Shown here: in pieces, positions 13,923 through 22,955 of the stretch
How positions within the stretch are numbered: the stretch's first letter is position 1
Layout: every line of letters begins with the position of its first letter
Origin: Amycolatopsis sp. NBC_01480
Lineage (GTDB): Bacteria; Actinomycetota; Actinomycetes; Mycobacteriales; Pseudonocardiaceae
DNA length: 64,000 nucleotides
Direction: 5' to 3'
Assembly: GCF_036227205.1 (NCBI RefSeq)
Contig: NZ_CP109442.1
Span: forward strand, 3,224,001 to 3,288,000
Translations under genes and position numbers: made by a program
Notes under the pieces: generated by a model
Seen by the model: only the letters and a program-made list of their open reading frames with translations
What the model was told of the DNA's origin: nothing
Database searches by the model: none

Positions 13923-15368
13923 TCAGTCCCCGGCGGTGAGCCCCTCGGCGGCGGCCCAGCGCTTCAGCTCGGCCACGGCCTCGTCGTGGTCCAGGGGGCC
14001 GCGGTCGAGGCGCAGCTCCTTGAGGAACTTCCACGCGCGGCCGACGTCCGGGCCTGGCTTGAGGCCGAGCAGCCGCATGATCTCGTTGCCGTCGAGGTCG
14101 GGGCGGACCCGGTCCAGGTCCTCCTGCTCCTTCAGCCGCGCGATGCGCACCTCGAGGTCGTCGTACGTCGCCTGCAGCGCGGCCGCCTTCTTGCGGTTGC
14201 GCGTGGTCGAGTCGGCGCGCACGAGCTTGTGCAGCCGGGTCAGCAGCTCGCCCGCGTCGGTGACGTAGCGGCGCACGGCCGAATCGGTCCACTCGCCGTT
14301 CGCGTAGCCGTGGAACCGCAGGTGCAGGAACACGAGCTGGGAAACCGCCTCGACGATCTCCTTGGAGTACTTCAGCGCGCGCAAACGCTTGCGGGCCATC
14401 CGCGCGCCGACCACCTCGTGGTGGTGGAAGCTCACGCCGCCGCCCGGCTGGAACTCGCGGGTCTCCGGCTTGCCGGCGTCGTGCAGCAGCGCCGCGAGCC
14501 GCAAGACCAGGTCCGGCTCCGACTTCGGCTCGTGCGTCTGCTCGAGCTCGATCGCCTGCGCGAGCACGGTCAGGGAGTGCTGGTAGACGTCCTTGTGCTG
14601 ATGGTGCTCGTCGATGGTCAGCCGCATGCCGGGCAGCTCGGGCAGCACGTGGTCGGCCAGCCCGGTGTCCACCAGCAGCTCCAGGCCGGGGCGCGGGTCG
14701 GGCGCGAGCATCAGCTTCGACAGCTCGGTCTGCACGCGCTCGGCCGTGATCCGGGTGATCTCGTCCGCCATCGACGTCATCGCGTCGACCACGCGCGGCG
14801 CGGGCACGAAGCCGAGCTGCGCGGCGAAGCGGGCCGCGCGCAGCATCCGCAGCGGGTCGTCGGCGAAGGACTCCTGCGGCGTCGCGGGGGTGTCCAGCAC
14901 CTTCAGCCGCAACGCGTCGAGCCCGCCGTGCGGGTCGATGAACGTCTTGGCGGCCAGGTCGATCGCCATCGCGTTCACGGTGAAGTCGCGCCGGAGCAGG
15001 TCTCCTTCGATGCTGTCGCCGAAGGTGACCTGGGGATTGCGGCCAACCCGGTCGTAGCTGTCGGCGCGGAAGGTGGTGATCTCGAGCGTCATGCCCTTTT
15101 TCGTCACCCCGACAGTGCCGAAGGCGATGCCGACGTCCCACACCGCGTCGCCCCACTCGCTGACGATCTGCAGCACGCGGTCGGGCCGCGCGTCGGTGGT
15201 GAAGTCGAGGTCGGCCGAGAGCCGGCCGAGCATCGCGTCACGCACGCTGCCGCCGACCAGGTACAGCCGGTGGCCGGCGCGGGCGAACCGCTCCGCCAGC
15301 TCATCGGCCAAGGGGGACACACGCATCAGTTCCGTCACCGCGTTCTGCTGGGCGACCAGGTTGTTCAC
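13923..15368 (-). CDS. cca: CCA tRNA nucleotidyltransferase
   Basis: Adds or repairs the 3' CCA of tRNAs. 481 residues: nucleotidyltransferase head with LVGGSVRDAMLGR and SADLDFTTDA (catalytic DxD), RRDFTVNAMAIDL, and DPLRMLRAARFAAQLGF at about 170; an HD domain with LLHDAGKPETR and HHHEVVGARMARKRL at about 295; a C-terminal tail ending EIMRLLGLKPGPDVGRAWKFL. The HD-containing actinobacterial form is called PcnA/PcnB in mycobacteria and has the same neighbours (divergent NUDIX gene, then DUF6049 and MurJ). GTG 15368 is the start. Divergent from the NUDIX gene across about 100 nt. Confidence 0.95.
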   Translation of the reverse strand: MNNLVAQQNAVTELMRVSPLADELAERFARAGHRLYLVGGSVRDAMLGRLSADLDFTTDARPDRVLQIVSEWGDAVWDVGIAFGTVGVTKKGMTLEITTFRADSYDRVGRNPQVTFGDSIEGDLLRRDFTVNAMAIDLAAKTFIDPHGGLDALRLKVLDTPATPQESFADDPLRMLRAARFAAQLGFVPAPRVVDAMTSMADEITRITAERVQTELSKLMLAPDPRPGLELLVDTGLADHVLPELPGMRLTIDEHHQHKDVYQHSLTVLAQAIELEQTHEPKSEPDLVLRLAALLHDAGKPETREFQPGGGVSFHHHEVVGARMARKRLRALKYSKEIVEAVSQLVFLHLRFHGYANGEWTDSAVRRYVTDAGELLTRLHKLVRADSTTRNRKKAAALQATYDDLEVRIARLKEQEDLDRVRPDLDGNEIMRLLGLKPGPDVGRAWKFLKELRLDRGPLDHDEAVAELKRWAAAEGLTAGD

Positions 15369-15457
15369 TTCGATCCCACCACGGACGTGGCGCCACTACT
15401 ACGGGCACCGTCGGACACGGACACGGAGAGCCAGCGTACCTGGGCAACCGTTTGCTC

Positions 15458-15463
15458 TAGCAT
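15458..15463 (+). promoter_or_regulatory. -10 element of the NUDIX gene (leaderless)
   Basis: TAGCAT with 6 nt to the ATG at 15470 and no ribosome-binding site in between. One of several TANNNT-N6-start arrangements in this window. Confidence 0.45.
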
Positions 15464-15469
15464 CGCAGC

Positions 15470-15976
15470 ATGCCTGGATCAGCCGGCCGCGCCGGAGCGC
15501 CCAAGCCGCGACGGCGGCGCCGGCGCCAGCGCGGCAGGCGGCTGACCACCGTGGACGAGACCTCGGCCGGCGGGCTGGTGGTCGACCCGGACCGTCAGCA
15601 TGCCGCGCTGATCGGGCGGCTCGACCGGCACGGCAAACTGCTCTGGTCGTTGCCGAAGGGCCACATCGAGGACGGTGAGACGGTGGAGCAGACCGCGATG
15701 CGCGAGGTGAAGGAAGAAACGGGCATCTCGGCGCGGGTGCTGCGGCCGCTGGGCACCATCGACTACTGGTTCGTGGCCGAACGACGACGGGTGCACAAGA
15801 CCGTGCACCACTTCCTGCTCGAGTCGACGGGTGGCGAGCTCTCCGACGAGGACGTCGAAGTCACCGAGGTCGCCTGGGTCCCGCTGGCCGAGCTGGAGCA
15901 CACTCTCGCCTATTCGGATGAGCGCAAGCTGGTCCGCAAGGCCAAAGAACTTTTCGCGCACGACGACCGCGCCTGA
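15470..15976 (+). CDS. NUDIX hydrolase (MutT4-like)
   Basis: 168-residue hydrolase of nucleoside-diphosphate-linked compounds. The complete NUDIX box is present at about residues 64-86: [22 protein letters not shown] (quoted as GHIEDGE and REVKEETG), fitting Gx5Ex7REUxEExGU. The first 25 residues are strongly basic ([13 protein letters not shown]), perhaps a nucleic-acid or ribosome contact. The mycobacterial gene in the same place, next to pcnA and before the DUF6049/MurJ pair, is mutT4. Substrate unproven. Followed 14 nt later by the DUF6049 gene, so probably one operon. Confidence 0.9.
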   Translation: MPGSAGRAGAPKPRRRRRRQRGRRLTTVDETSAGGLVVDPDRQHAALIGRLDRHGKLLWSLPKGHIEDGETVEQTAMREVKEETGISARVLRPLGTIDYWFVAERRRVHKTVHHFLLESTGGELSDEDVEVTEVAWVPLAELEHTLAYSDERKLVRKAKELFAHDDRA

Positions 15977-15990
15977 GAGGGAGCACCCGA

Positions 15991-18135
15991 GTGAAGCGGC
16001 CGGCCGCCTTCTTCCTGTCCCTGCTGTTCTTCGCAGTGGCCGCCCTGATCGGCGCGCCCGCGCAGGCCCAGGACGAGCCGAGCCCGGAGCCCCCGCGGCT
16101 GCGGATCGACCTCGCCCAGCTGAACCCCCGCGTCATCACCGGCGCTTCGACGACGCTTTCGGTGTCCGGCACCGTGACCAACATCGGCGACCGCCGGATC
16201 GCCCGCCCGCAGGCGCGGCTGCAGGTCGGCGAGCGGCTGACCAGCGACCGCGCGATGTCCGGCGTGCTGGCGGGCGAGCCGATCCAGGACACCCCGTTGA
16301 CGGACTTCACCACGCTCACCGATTCGCTCGAGCCGGGTCGGAGCGCCCGCTTCGACATCCAGGTGCCGCTGACCGGCAGGAGCGCGCTGGGCAAGCCCGG
16401 GGTGTACCCGATGCTGGTGAACGTCAACGGCACGCCGGAGTTCGGCGGCACCGCGCGGCTGGCCGCGGTCAGCGTGCTGATGCCGGTGCTCTCGGCGCCG
16501 GGCGGGAAGTCGACGCCGCCGCCGTCCAAGCACGCGAACGTCAGCGTCCTCTGGCCGATCACCGACAGCTCGCCGCACGTGCTCTCCTCGCCCTACGGCG
16601 GCCGGCTGGCGCTGTCGGACGACACGCTGGAGAACGAGCTGAAGCCGAACGGGCGGCTGTACTCCCTCGTCTCCGCCGCGCGGGCGGCCGAGGAGAACAA
16701 CCCCCACGTCCGCGATTCGCTGTGCTTCGCGCTCGACCCCGACCTGCTGCGGACCGTCGACGCGATGACCCGCGGCTACCTCGTCGGCGGCGCGCAGGGC
16801 CAGAACGCCGCCGCGGCGAGCGACTGGCTGGCCTCGCTGCGCGCGCTGGTCAAGGACCGCTGCGTGGTCACCATGCCGTTCGCCGACGCCGACCTCACCA
16901 CGCTGGGCCAGGTGCACTCCGCCACCGGGACCGACCCGAACCTGCTGCAGTCCGCGCTCGGCGGCGCCGCGACGATCCGGCAGCTGCTCGGCGTCCAGCC
17001 GCAGGAGGGCGTGCTGTGGCCGGACGGGACGCCGGACGGGCAGGCGCTCACCGCGATCGCCGGCGCCGGCTTCGGCACGGTGCTCACGGACGGCTCGAAG
17101 CTCCAGTCCAAGACCCCGGTCACCGGCGCCGTCACGCTGTCCCCGGGCGGGCTGCGCGCCCAGCCGATCGACGGGCTGATCGCGAGCGCGATGACCGGCG
17201 CCCCGCCGAACCCGCAGGCCCCGACCACCGTCGGCGCGGCTTCCCAGCCCGCGATCTCCGGGCAGAACGGCCTGGCCGCCATCGCGTATGAAGCGGGTCT
17301 GGGCCGGGCGGACGCCAAGCAGAACGCGCGTCTGCTGGTCGCGCCGCCGCGCCGGTGGTCCGCGCCGATGTCCGAGCTGACCGCTTTCCTGGACCAGCTC
17401 GGCACCTTCTTCGGCGACGGGATGGCCTCCAGCCTGCCGCTGACCTCGCAGCTGCAGGTCGATCCGACGGGCACCGCCGCGCTGTCGGCCGGCAACCGGG
17501 ACCAGCCCGCCGGGACCGGCGACCCGGACACGCTGTCGACCCTCGACACGCAGGCCTCCGGGCTGCTGTCGGCCATGCGGATGGACACCACCCGGCGGGT
17601 GCAGCCCGACGCCATCGTCGCGCCGGTGCGTGACGCGATCGTGCGCGGCGCGTCGACGGCGTGGCAGTCGGCCGCGCCCGGCGCCGCGGTGGCGAACGCC
17701 AACGCCGAGCTCGGCGCGATCCGCAACCAGGTGACCGTGGAGCAGCCGAAGCAGACGATCGCGCTGGCCTCGGGCTCGTCGCCGCTGCCGGTGTTCGTGA
17801 GCAACGACCTGCCGGTGGGCATCGACGCGCAGATCGCGCTGCAGAACAGCGTCGGCATCCGGCCGCTGGCCGCGCAGAACCTGTTCTTCCCGGCCGGCGG
17901 CAGCAAGAACGAGTACCTGCAGATCGAGGCCCTGCGCGCCGGCCTGCTCAGCGTCGATGTGTCGTTGACCACGCCCAGCGGCACCTCGCTCGGCACGCCC
18001 GCGCGGTTCGAGCTGACCTCGACCGAGTACGGCCCGATCACGATCATCTTCACCGTCGTCGCCGGCTGCGCGCTGCTCCTGCTGGCCTCGCGCCGCATCT
18101 ACCGGCGGATCAAGGAGAGCCGCCAGGCGCGCTGA
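15991..18135 (+). CDS. DUF6049 family secreted/membrane-anchored protein
   Basis: 714 residues: signal peptide (AAFFLSLLFFAVAALIGAPAQAQ), a long extracellular region starting with an Ig-like NPRVITGASTTLSVSGTVTN block, and a single C-terminal transmembrane helix (IIFTVVAGCALLLLASRRIYRRIKESRQ). Homologue, by content and position, of mycobacterial Rv3909, always next to murJ. Function unknown; the topology and linkage suggest a role in envelope or peptidoglycan assembly. GTG 15991 follows GAGAGGGAGC. Ends about 110 nt before murJ. Confidence 0.85.
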   Translation: MKRPAAFFLSLLFFAVAALIGAPAQAQDEPSPEPPRLRIDLAQLNPRVITGASTTLSVSGTVTNIGDRRIARPQARLQVGERLTSDRAMSGVLAGEPIQDTPLTDFTTLTDSLEPGRSARFDIQVPLTGRSALGKPGVYPMLVNVNGTPEFGGTARLAAVSVLMPVLSAPGGKSTPPPSKHANVSVLWPITDSSPHVLSSPYGGRLALSDDTLENELKPNGRLYSLVSAARAAEENNPHVRDSLCFALDPDLLRTVDAMTRGYLVGGAQGQNAAAASDWLASLRALVKDRCVVTMPFADADLTTLGQVHSATGTDPNLLQSALGGAATIRQLLGVQPQEGVLWPDGTPDGQALTAIAGAGFGTVLTDGSKLQSKTPVTGAVTLSPGGLRAQPIDGLIASAMTGAPPNPQAPTTVGAASQPAISGQNGLAAIAYEAGLGRADAKQNARLLVAPPRRWSAPMSELTAFLDQLGTFFGDGMASSLPLTSQLQVDPTGTAALSAGNRDQPAGTGDPDTLSTLDTQASGLLSAMRMDTTRRVQPDAIVAPVRDAIVRGASTAWQSAAPGAAVANANAELGAIRNQVTVEQPKQTIALASGSSPLPVFVSNDLPVGIDAQIALQNSVGIRPLAAQNLFFPAGGSKNEYLQIEALRAGLLSVDVSLTTPSGTSLGTPARFELTSTEYGPITIIFTVVAGCALLLLASRRIYRRIKESRQAR

Positions 18136-18246
18136 GTTTTCCGGCCTTGTCCTCGGGGGACCGAGTGTTCCAGCCCGTTCACGATTACCCTGGGTCGACC
18201 GCTGCCACAATGGCAGGGACCCCGAGTACCGAGGATTGGGCACGCG

Positions 18247-20580
18247 TTGGACAAAGAGCCGGGCTTACCACCCGAGCGTGCGGGCCGTCCTCGGCGCGAA
18301 GGGGCGCCACCGCGGCGCGACGAGCGGGGTGAACCGCCGCGCCGCCGTCGCCAGCCGCCGCCACAGGGCCAGCCGCCGCCGGAGCGCAGGCAGCCGCCAC
18401 CCCCGAACGGCCGGACGCGGCGGATGCCCGTGCCCGAAGAGCGCCCGCAACGCCGGGTCCCGCCGCCGCCTCCGCCGCAGGGCCGCCAGGGCGCGCCGCC
18501 GCGCAAGCCGGCCGGACCGCCGCCCACCCGTCGTCAGCAAGTACCGCCGCCGCCCCCGCCTCCGCAGGGGCGGCCGCCGTTGCCGCAACCGTCCGGCCCG
18601 ATGCCCTCGGGGCCGACGCCCTCGGGTCCGCTGCCGCAGCCGTCCGGGCCGATGTCCTCGGGCGCGATGCCGCAGCAGCCGCCGTCGTCGGGGCCGCCGT
18701 CCGGACCGCAGCAGATCCCGCCCGGCCCGCCGCACCGCGGCCGCGGCCCTCGCCCGGGCGCGCCGATCCGGCCGTGGCAGGAGGAGGCCCGGCGCGACCC
18801 GGAGGCCACGCGGTTCATCCCGCGCACCGCCGGCGTCCCGATGGCCGCCTCGCGCTGGCCGACCGCCGACCCGGACGTCCTGCGCCCGTACGACGCGCTG
18901 GCCACGCAGGTCATGCCGCGGATCCGGGACGCGCCGCTGGTGCGCCCGGCCGGGCCGACGTCGACCGGCGAACAACCGGTCACTCCGGCGAAGGCGCCTT
19001 CGCTCGCGAAGGCGAGCGGGCGGATGGCGATCGCTTCGCTGATCAGCCGCATCACCGGCTTCCTGTGGAAGCTGCTGCTGGTGGCGGCGATCGGCGCGGG
19101 CATCTCGAACGACTCGTTCAACGTCGCGAACACGATGCCGAACATCATCTTCGAGCTGCTGATGGGCGGCGTGCTCGCCAGCGTGGTGGTGCCGCTCCTG
19201 GTGCGCTCGCAGGACGACGAGGACGGCGGCCAGGCGTACACCCAGCGGCTGCTCACGGTCGCGATCACGCTGCTGCTGATCGGCACGGTGATCGCGGTGA
19301 TCGCCGCGCCGGCGTTCACCTCGCTGTACGTCGACTCCTCCGGCCGGGCCAGCCCGCAGCTGACCACGGCGTTCGCGTACCTGCTGCTGCCCGAGATCTT
19401 CTTCTACGGGGTGTTCGCGCTGCTTTCGGCGATCCTGAACGCGAAGCAGATCTTCGGCCCCACCGCGTGGGCGCCGGTGGTCAACAACATGGTCGTCATC
19501 TTCACGATCCTGGTCGTGTGGATCATGCCGGGCTCGATCGACGAGGCGCACCCGTCGATCACCGACCCGAAGGTGCTCACGCTGGGCCTCGGCGTGACCG
19601 CCGGCATCGTCGCGCAGGCGTTCATGCTGATCCCGCCGCTGCTGCGGTCCGGCTTCCGGCCGAAGTGGCTGTGGGGCATCGACCGGCGGATGAAGGAGTT
19701 CGGCGGGCTGGCGCTGTGGATCGTCGGCTACGTCGCGGTGAGCCAGGTCGGCTACACCGTCACCACACGGGTGCTGACCAAGGGCACGCCCGGCGGTGTC
19801 ACCGCGTACAGCAACGCGTGGCTGCTGTTCCAGCTGCCGTACGGCGTCATCGGCGTCTCGCTGCTCACGGCGATCATGCCGCGGATGAGCCGCGCGGCCG
19901 CGGACGGCGACACCAAGAAGCTGATCGGCGACCTGTCGTACGCGTCGAGGATCTCCACGGTGATGCTCGTGCCGATCTCGGCGGTGATGACCATCGTCGG
20001 CTCGTCGATCGGCGTCGCGCTGTTCACCTTCGGCAAGGGCTCGCTGGAGAGCGCGGAGCGGCTCGGCGAGGCGCTGGCCATTTCGGCGTTCGCGCTGCTG
20101 CCGTACGCGCTGGTGATGCTGCAGATGCGCGTGTTCTACGCGATGAAGGACGCCCGGACGCCGACGCTGATCATGATCGTGATGACGCTGGTCAAGGTGC
20201 CGCTGCTGTACCTGTGCCCGGTCGTGCTGTCGCCGGACAACATCGTGCTGGGCGTGATGATGGTGAACGCGCTGACGTTCGTCGTCGGCGCGGTCCTCGG
20301 CCAGGTGTGGCTGTGGGTGACGCTGGGCAACCTGCGGAGCAAGCGGGTGATCGGGGTGATCCTGTTCACGGTCGTCGCGAGTGTGCTCGGCGTGGCCGCG
20401 GCGTGGCTCGTGGGGCACATCGTGCCGGACTCGCTGGGCGTGACTTTGCACGCCTGGGTCAAGTTGCTGCTGCAGGGGATCGTCGGCATCGGCGTCTCGT
20501 TCGGCGTGCTCATGGCGCTGAAGGTCGAGGAGCTGGTGCCCGCCTCGTCCAGAATCACCCGTTTGATCAAGCGCGGGTAA
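18247..20580 (+). CDS. murJ: Lipid II flippase MurJ (MviN) with long Pro/Arg-rich N-terminal extension
   Basis: Moves lipid-linked peptidoglycan precursors across the cytoplasmic membrane. Residues 1 to about 250 are disordered, rich in Pro, Arg and Gln, with repeated PSGPxPSGP units. The MurJ core follows: SLAKASGRMAIASLISRITGF at about 252, then SNDSFNVANTMPNIIFELL and GGVLASVVVPLLV, the MVF signature, and about 14 transmembrane helices to KVEELVPASSRITRLIKRG. In M. tuberculosis the same polypeptide continues into a pseudokinase; here it stops and the pseudokinase is a separate gene 82 nt later. Start TTG 18247 is the longest sensible choice and has GAGGA 11 nt upstream; it is not certain. 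Confidence 0.9.
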   Translation: MDKEPGLPPERAGRPRREGAPPRRDERGEPPRRRRQPPPQGQPPPERRQPPPPNGRTRRMPVPEERPQRRVPPPPPPQGRQGAPPRKPAGPPPTRRQQVPPPPPPPQGRPPLPQPSGPMPSGPTPSGPLPQPSGPMSSGAMPQQPPSSGPPSGPQQIPPGPPHRGRGPRPGAPIRPWQEEARRDPEATRFIPRTAGVPMAASRWPTADPDVLRPYDALATQVMPRIRDAPLVRPAGPTSTGEQPVTPAKAPSLAKASGRMAIASLISRITGFLWKLLLVAAIGAGISNDSFNVANTMPNIIFELLMGGVLASVVVPLLVRSQDDEDGGQAYTQRLLTVAITLLLIGTVIAVIAAPAFTSLYVDSSGRASPQLTTAFAYLLLPEIFFYGVFALLSAILNAKQIFGPTAWAPVVNNMVVIFTILVVWIMPGSIDEAHPSITDPKVLTLGLGVTAGIVAQAFMLIPPLLRSGFRPKWLWGIDRRMKEFGGLALWIVGYVAVSQVGYTVTTRVLTKGTPGGVTAYSNAWLLFQLPYGVIGVSLLTAIMPRMSRAAADGDTKKLIGDLSYASRISTVMLVPISAVMTIVGSSIGVALFTFGKGSLESAERLGEALAISAFALLPYALVMLQMRVFYAMKDARTPTLIMIVMTLVKVPLLYLCPVVLSPDNIVLGVMMVNALTFVVGAVLGQVWLWVTLGNLRSKRVIGVILFTVVASVLGVAAAWLVGHIVPDSLGVTLHAWVKLLLQGIVGIGVSFGVLMALKVEELVPASSRITRLIKRG

Positions 20581-20662
20581 CGATTGATTCACGACTCACG
20601 ACGCTTCCCCCGGAGCTGATCCGGGTACCCTCGACCCGGGAGCGCGACGCGGGAGAGAAGCG

Positions 20663-22261
20663 GTGGACACGAGACGGAGCGAACAGGCAGGGGAGGCCAG
20701 CCGTTCGGGCATACGTGCCCAGGGCGGCTCGCTGGCCCCGGGCCGGGTCGTCGGCGACGGCCGGTACCGCCTGCTCGCGCAGTTCGGGGTGGACGAACGG
20801 GCCGCCGCGCACCTGTGGCGGGCACGCGATGGGCAGCTCAAGCGCGACGTCGCGCTGACCCTGCTGGTCGGTGATCCGGCGGACCCGGAGGCCGCGAGGC
20901 TGGCCCGGCGGACACTGGAGCGCGCGGCGCACGCGTCGAAGTTCGGCCACGGCGGTGTCGCCAGGGTCCTCGACGTGCTGAGCCTCGGCAGCGGCGTGAC
21001 CTCGAGCGAGGGGCTGCTCGGCGTCGTCGTCGCGGAGTGGACCAAGGGCAGTGACCTGGTCGACCTCGTCGCGCAGCGGCCGGTGGCGCCCGCGGCGGCC
21101 GCGCGGATGGTGCAGGCGCTCGCCGAAGCGGTGGAGCACGCGCACCAGAACGGCCTGGTCCTCGGCCTCGACCACCCCCAGCGCCTGCGGCTCACGCCGA
21201 ACGGCGCGTTGAAGCTCGCGTTTCCCGGCCCGCTGCCGGAGGCGACGCTGCGTGACGACGTGAAAGCGCTCGGCGCGGTCCTTTACCTGCTGCTCACCGG
21301 CCGTTGGGCGTTGCCGGGCGGGCCGCCCGCGATCCCCGCGGCGCCGCTGACCCCGCAGGGCCTGGTCGTGCCGCCGCGCACGCTGGTGCCCGCGGTGCCG
21401 CCGGAGCTGTCCTCGCTGGCCGTCCGCACGATCGAGGACGGCGGCAACGGCGGCATCCGGACCAGCTCGGCGATCCTGCGCGTGCTCGGCCAGGTGGCCG
21501 ACGAGGAGGAGCGCACCCAGCTGATCAAGGCGGTCGGCGACAGCGACGAGGCCCCGGCCGACGGCACGCTGTGGACCACCAAGAAGCCGGTGAAAGACGT
21601 GGCGCGGCGGCGGAAGCTGGCGTTCGGCGTCACCGTGCTGGTGGTCGCCACCGTGGTGATCCTGGCCTGGGGCGGGCTGATGCTGATCAACCTGTTCCAG
21701 GGCGATTCGAAGGCCAGCGGCCCGACGATCAACGTCGCGGCGCCGAGCAGCCAGAACGCGCCGCCGCCGGCGAACTCGGCCACGCCCCCGCCGTCCTCGC
21801 CGGCCCAGCCGAAGATCGGCGCGGCGGTCACCCCGACGTCGGCGAGCGTCTACAACCCGGAAGGCTCGGGCGACAACTCGGGACGCGCGAAGAACACCAT
21901 CGACGGCGATCCCGGCACGACCTGGCGCACCGACCAGTACCAGCAGCAGCTGCCGGTGCTGAAGTCCGGCGTCGGCATCGTGGTCTCGTTCGACAACCCG
22001 GTGAACCTGGCCCAGGTGAAGATCACCGCCGACAGCCCGGGCACGAAGGTCGAAATCCGGTCCGCGGACAGCAAGAACCCGAAGCTGGCCGACACCAAGG
22101 TGGTCGGCTCCGGCGATCTGAACGCGGCCGACACCACCATCACCCTCCAGCAGCCGACGCAGAGCCAGTACTTCATCGTCTGGATCACCCAGCTGGGTGA
22201 CGACGGCAACGGCGGCTTCATCAGCCAGATCGGCGAACTGAGCTTCCTGCCTGCGGGGTGA
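20663..22261 (+). CDS. Membrane pseudokinase (MviN C-terminal-like), separate from MurJ
   Basis: 532 residues. A kinase-like domain (about 25-250) lacks the catalytic machinery: the VAIK lysine is Thr (RDVALTLLVG), the HRD loop reads NGLVLGLDHPQRLRL, and no DFG is found. A single transmembrane helix follows at about 320-345 (AFGVTVLVVATVVILAWGGLMLI), then a Pro/Ser linker and an extracellular carbohydrate-binding-like beta domain (TIDGDPGTTWRTDQY, VKITADSPGTKVEIRSA). This is the part fused to MviN in M. tuberculosis, where it recruits FhaA to control MurJ. Here the job probably depends on protein contact. GTG 20663 preceded by GGGAGAGAAG. Confidence 0.85.
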   Translation: MDTRRSEQAGEASRSGIRAQGGSLAPGRVVGDGRYRLLAQFGVDERAAAHLWRARDGQLKRDVALTLLVGDPADPEAARLARRTLERAAHASKFGHGGVARVLDVLSLGSGVTSSEGLLGVVVAEWTKGSDLVDLVAQRPVAPAAAARMVQALAEAVEHAHQNGLVLGLDHPQRLRLTPNGALKLAFPGPLPEATLRDDVKALGAVLYLLLTGRWALPGGPPAIPAAPLTPQGLVVPPRTLVPAVPPELSSLAVRTIEDGGNGGIRTSSAILRVLGQVADEEERTQLIKAVGDSDEAPADGTLWTTKKPVKDVARRRKLAFGVTVLVVATVVILAWGGLMLINLFQGDSKASGPTINVAAPSSQNAPPPANSATPPPSSPAQPKIGAAVTPTSASVYNPEGSGDNSGRAKNTIDGDPGTTWRTDQYQQQLPVLKSGVGIVVSFDNPVNLAQVKITADSPGTKVEIRSADSKNPKLADTKVVGSGDLNAADTTITLQQPTQSQYFIVWITQLGDDGNGGFISQIGELSFLPAG

Positions 22262-22292
22262 CGCTCCTTACCCACTCAGTAGGCTCTCCCGG

Positions 22293-22955
22293 GTGACGGC
22301 TGCAGCTCCCACGGATGCTGATCTCATAGCGGCGCACGCCGCCGGGGATCCGCATGCGTTCAGTGAACTGGTCCGGCGACATCGGGACCGCCTCTGGGCG
22401 GTCGCGCTGCGGACCCTGCGGGATCCGGAGGAGGCCGCGGACGCGCTGCAGGAGGCGTTCATCTCGGCCTTCCGCGCGGCGGGCAACTTCCGCGCCGAGT
22501 CCCAGGTGACCACCTGGCTGCACCGGATCGTCGTCAACGCCTGCCTCGACCGGATCCGCCGCCGCCAGGCCCGGCCCACCGTCCCGCTGCCCGAAACCGG
22601 CTTCAACGAGCCGGCGTCGCCGCGCGACTCGATGGCGGAGAAGGAAACCAGCCTGCTCGTCCGCGCCGCCCTGGAGCAGCTGCCCGAGGACCAGCGCGCA
22701 CCGATCCTGCTCGTCGACGTCGAGGGTTATTCGGTGGCCGAGACGGCGAAGATGCTCGGCATCGCCGAGGGCACCGTGAAGAGCCGATGTGCCAGGGGAC
22801 GCGGGAAACTCGCGAAGGTTCTCGGGCATCTGCGGAACCCCGATGCGCACGGAGGCGTCCCAACTAACGAAAGCAAACGCAAGCGCGCCACTTCGGAGGG
22901 GTCCCGGAGTGCCGGGCGGGCCGACGGCTCGCCGGGGAACGGGGAGGGACGATGA
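22293..22955 (+). CDS. sigM: RNA polymerase sigma factor SigM (ECF family)
   Basis: 220-residue ECF sigma factor. Region 2: DADLIAAHAAGDPHAFSELVRRHRDRLW, DALQEAFISAFR, TWLHRIVVNACLDRIRRR; region 4: LEQLPEDQRAPILLVDVEGYSVAETAKMLGI, TVKSRCARGRGKL. Position between the MurJ/pseudokinase genes, an anti-sigma gene and trxB-trxA matches mycobacterial sigM. A 40-residue basic/Gly tail is extra. A TAGGCT hexamer at 22280 sits 7 nt before GTG, so it seems leaderless. Its stop overlaps the anti-sigma ATG (ATGA). Confidence 0.92.
   Translation: MTAAAPTDADLIAAHAAGDPHAFSELVRRHRDRLWAVALRTLRDPEEAADALQEAFISAFRAAGNFRAESQVTTWLHRIVVNACLDRIRRRQARPTVPLPETGFNEPASPRDSMAEKETSLLVRAALEQLPEDQRAPILLVDVEGYSVAETAKMLGIAEGTVKSRCARGRGKLAKVLGHLRNPDAHGGVPTNESKRKRATSEGSRSAGRADGSPGNGEGR

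Noticed and set aside
12552..15545. Long plus-strand open frame of 997 codons
   Set aside because: Antisense of the histidine kinase and cca genes; low-complexity His/Arg/Gln peptide.
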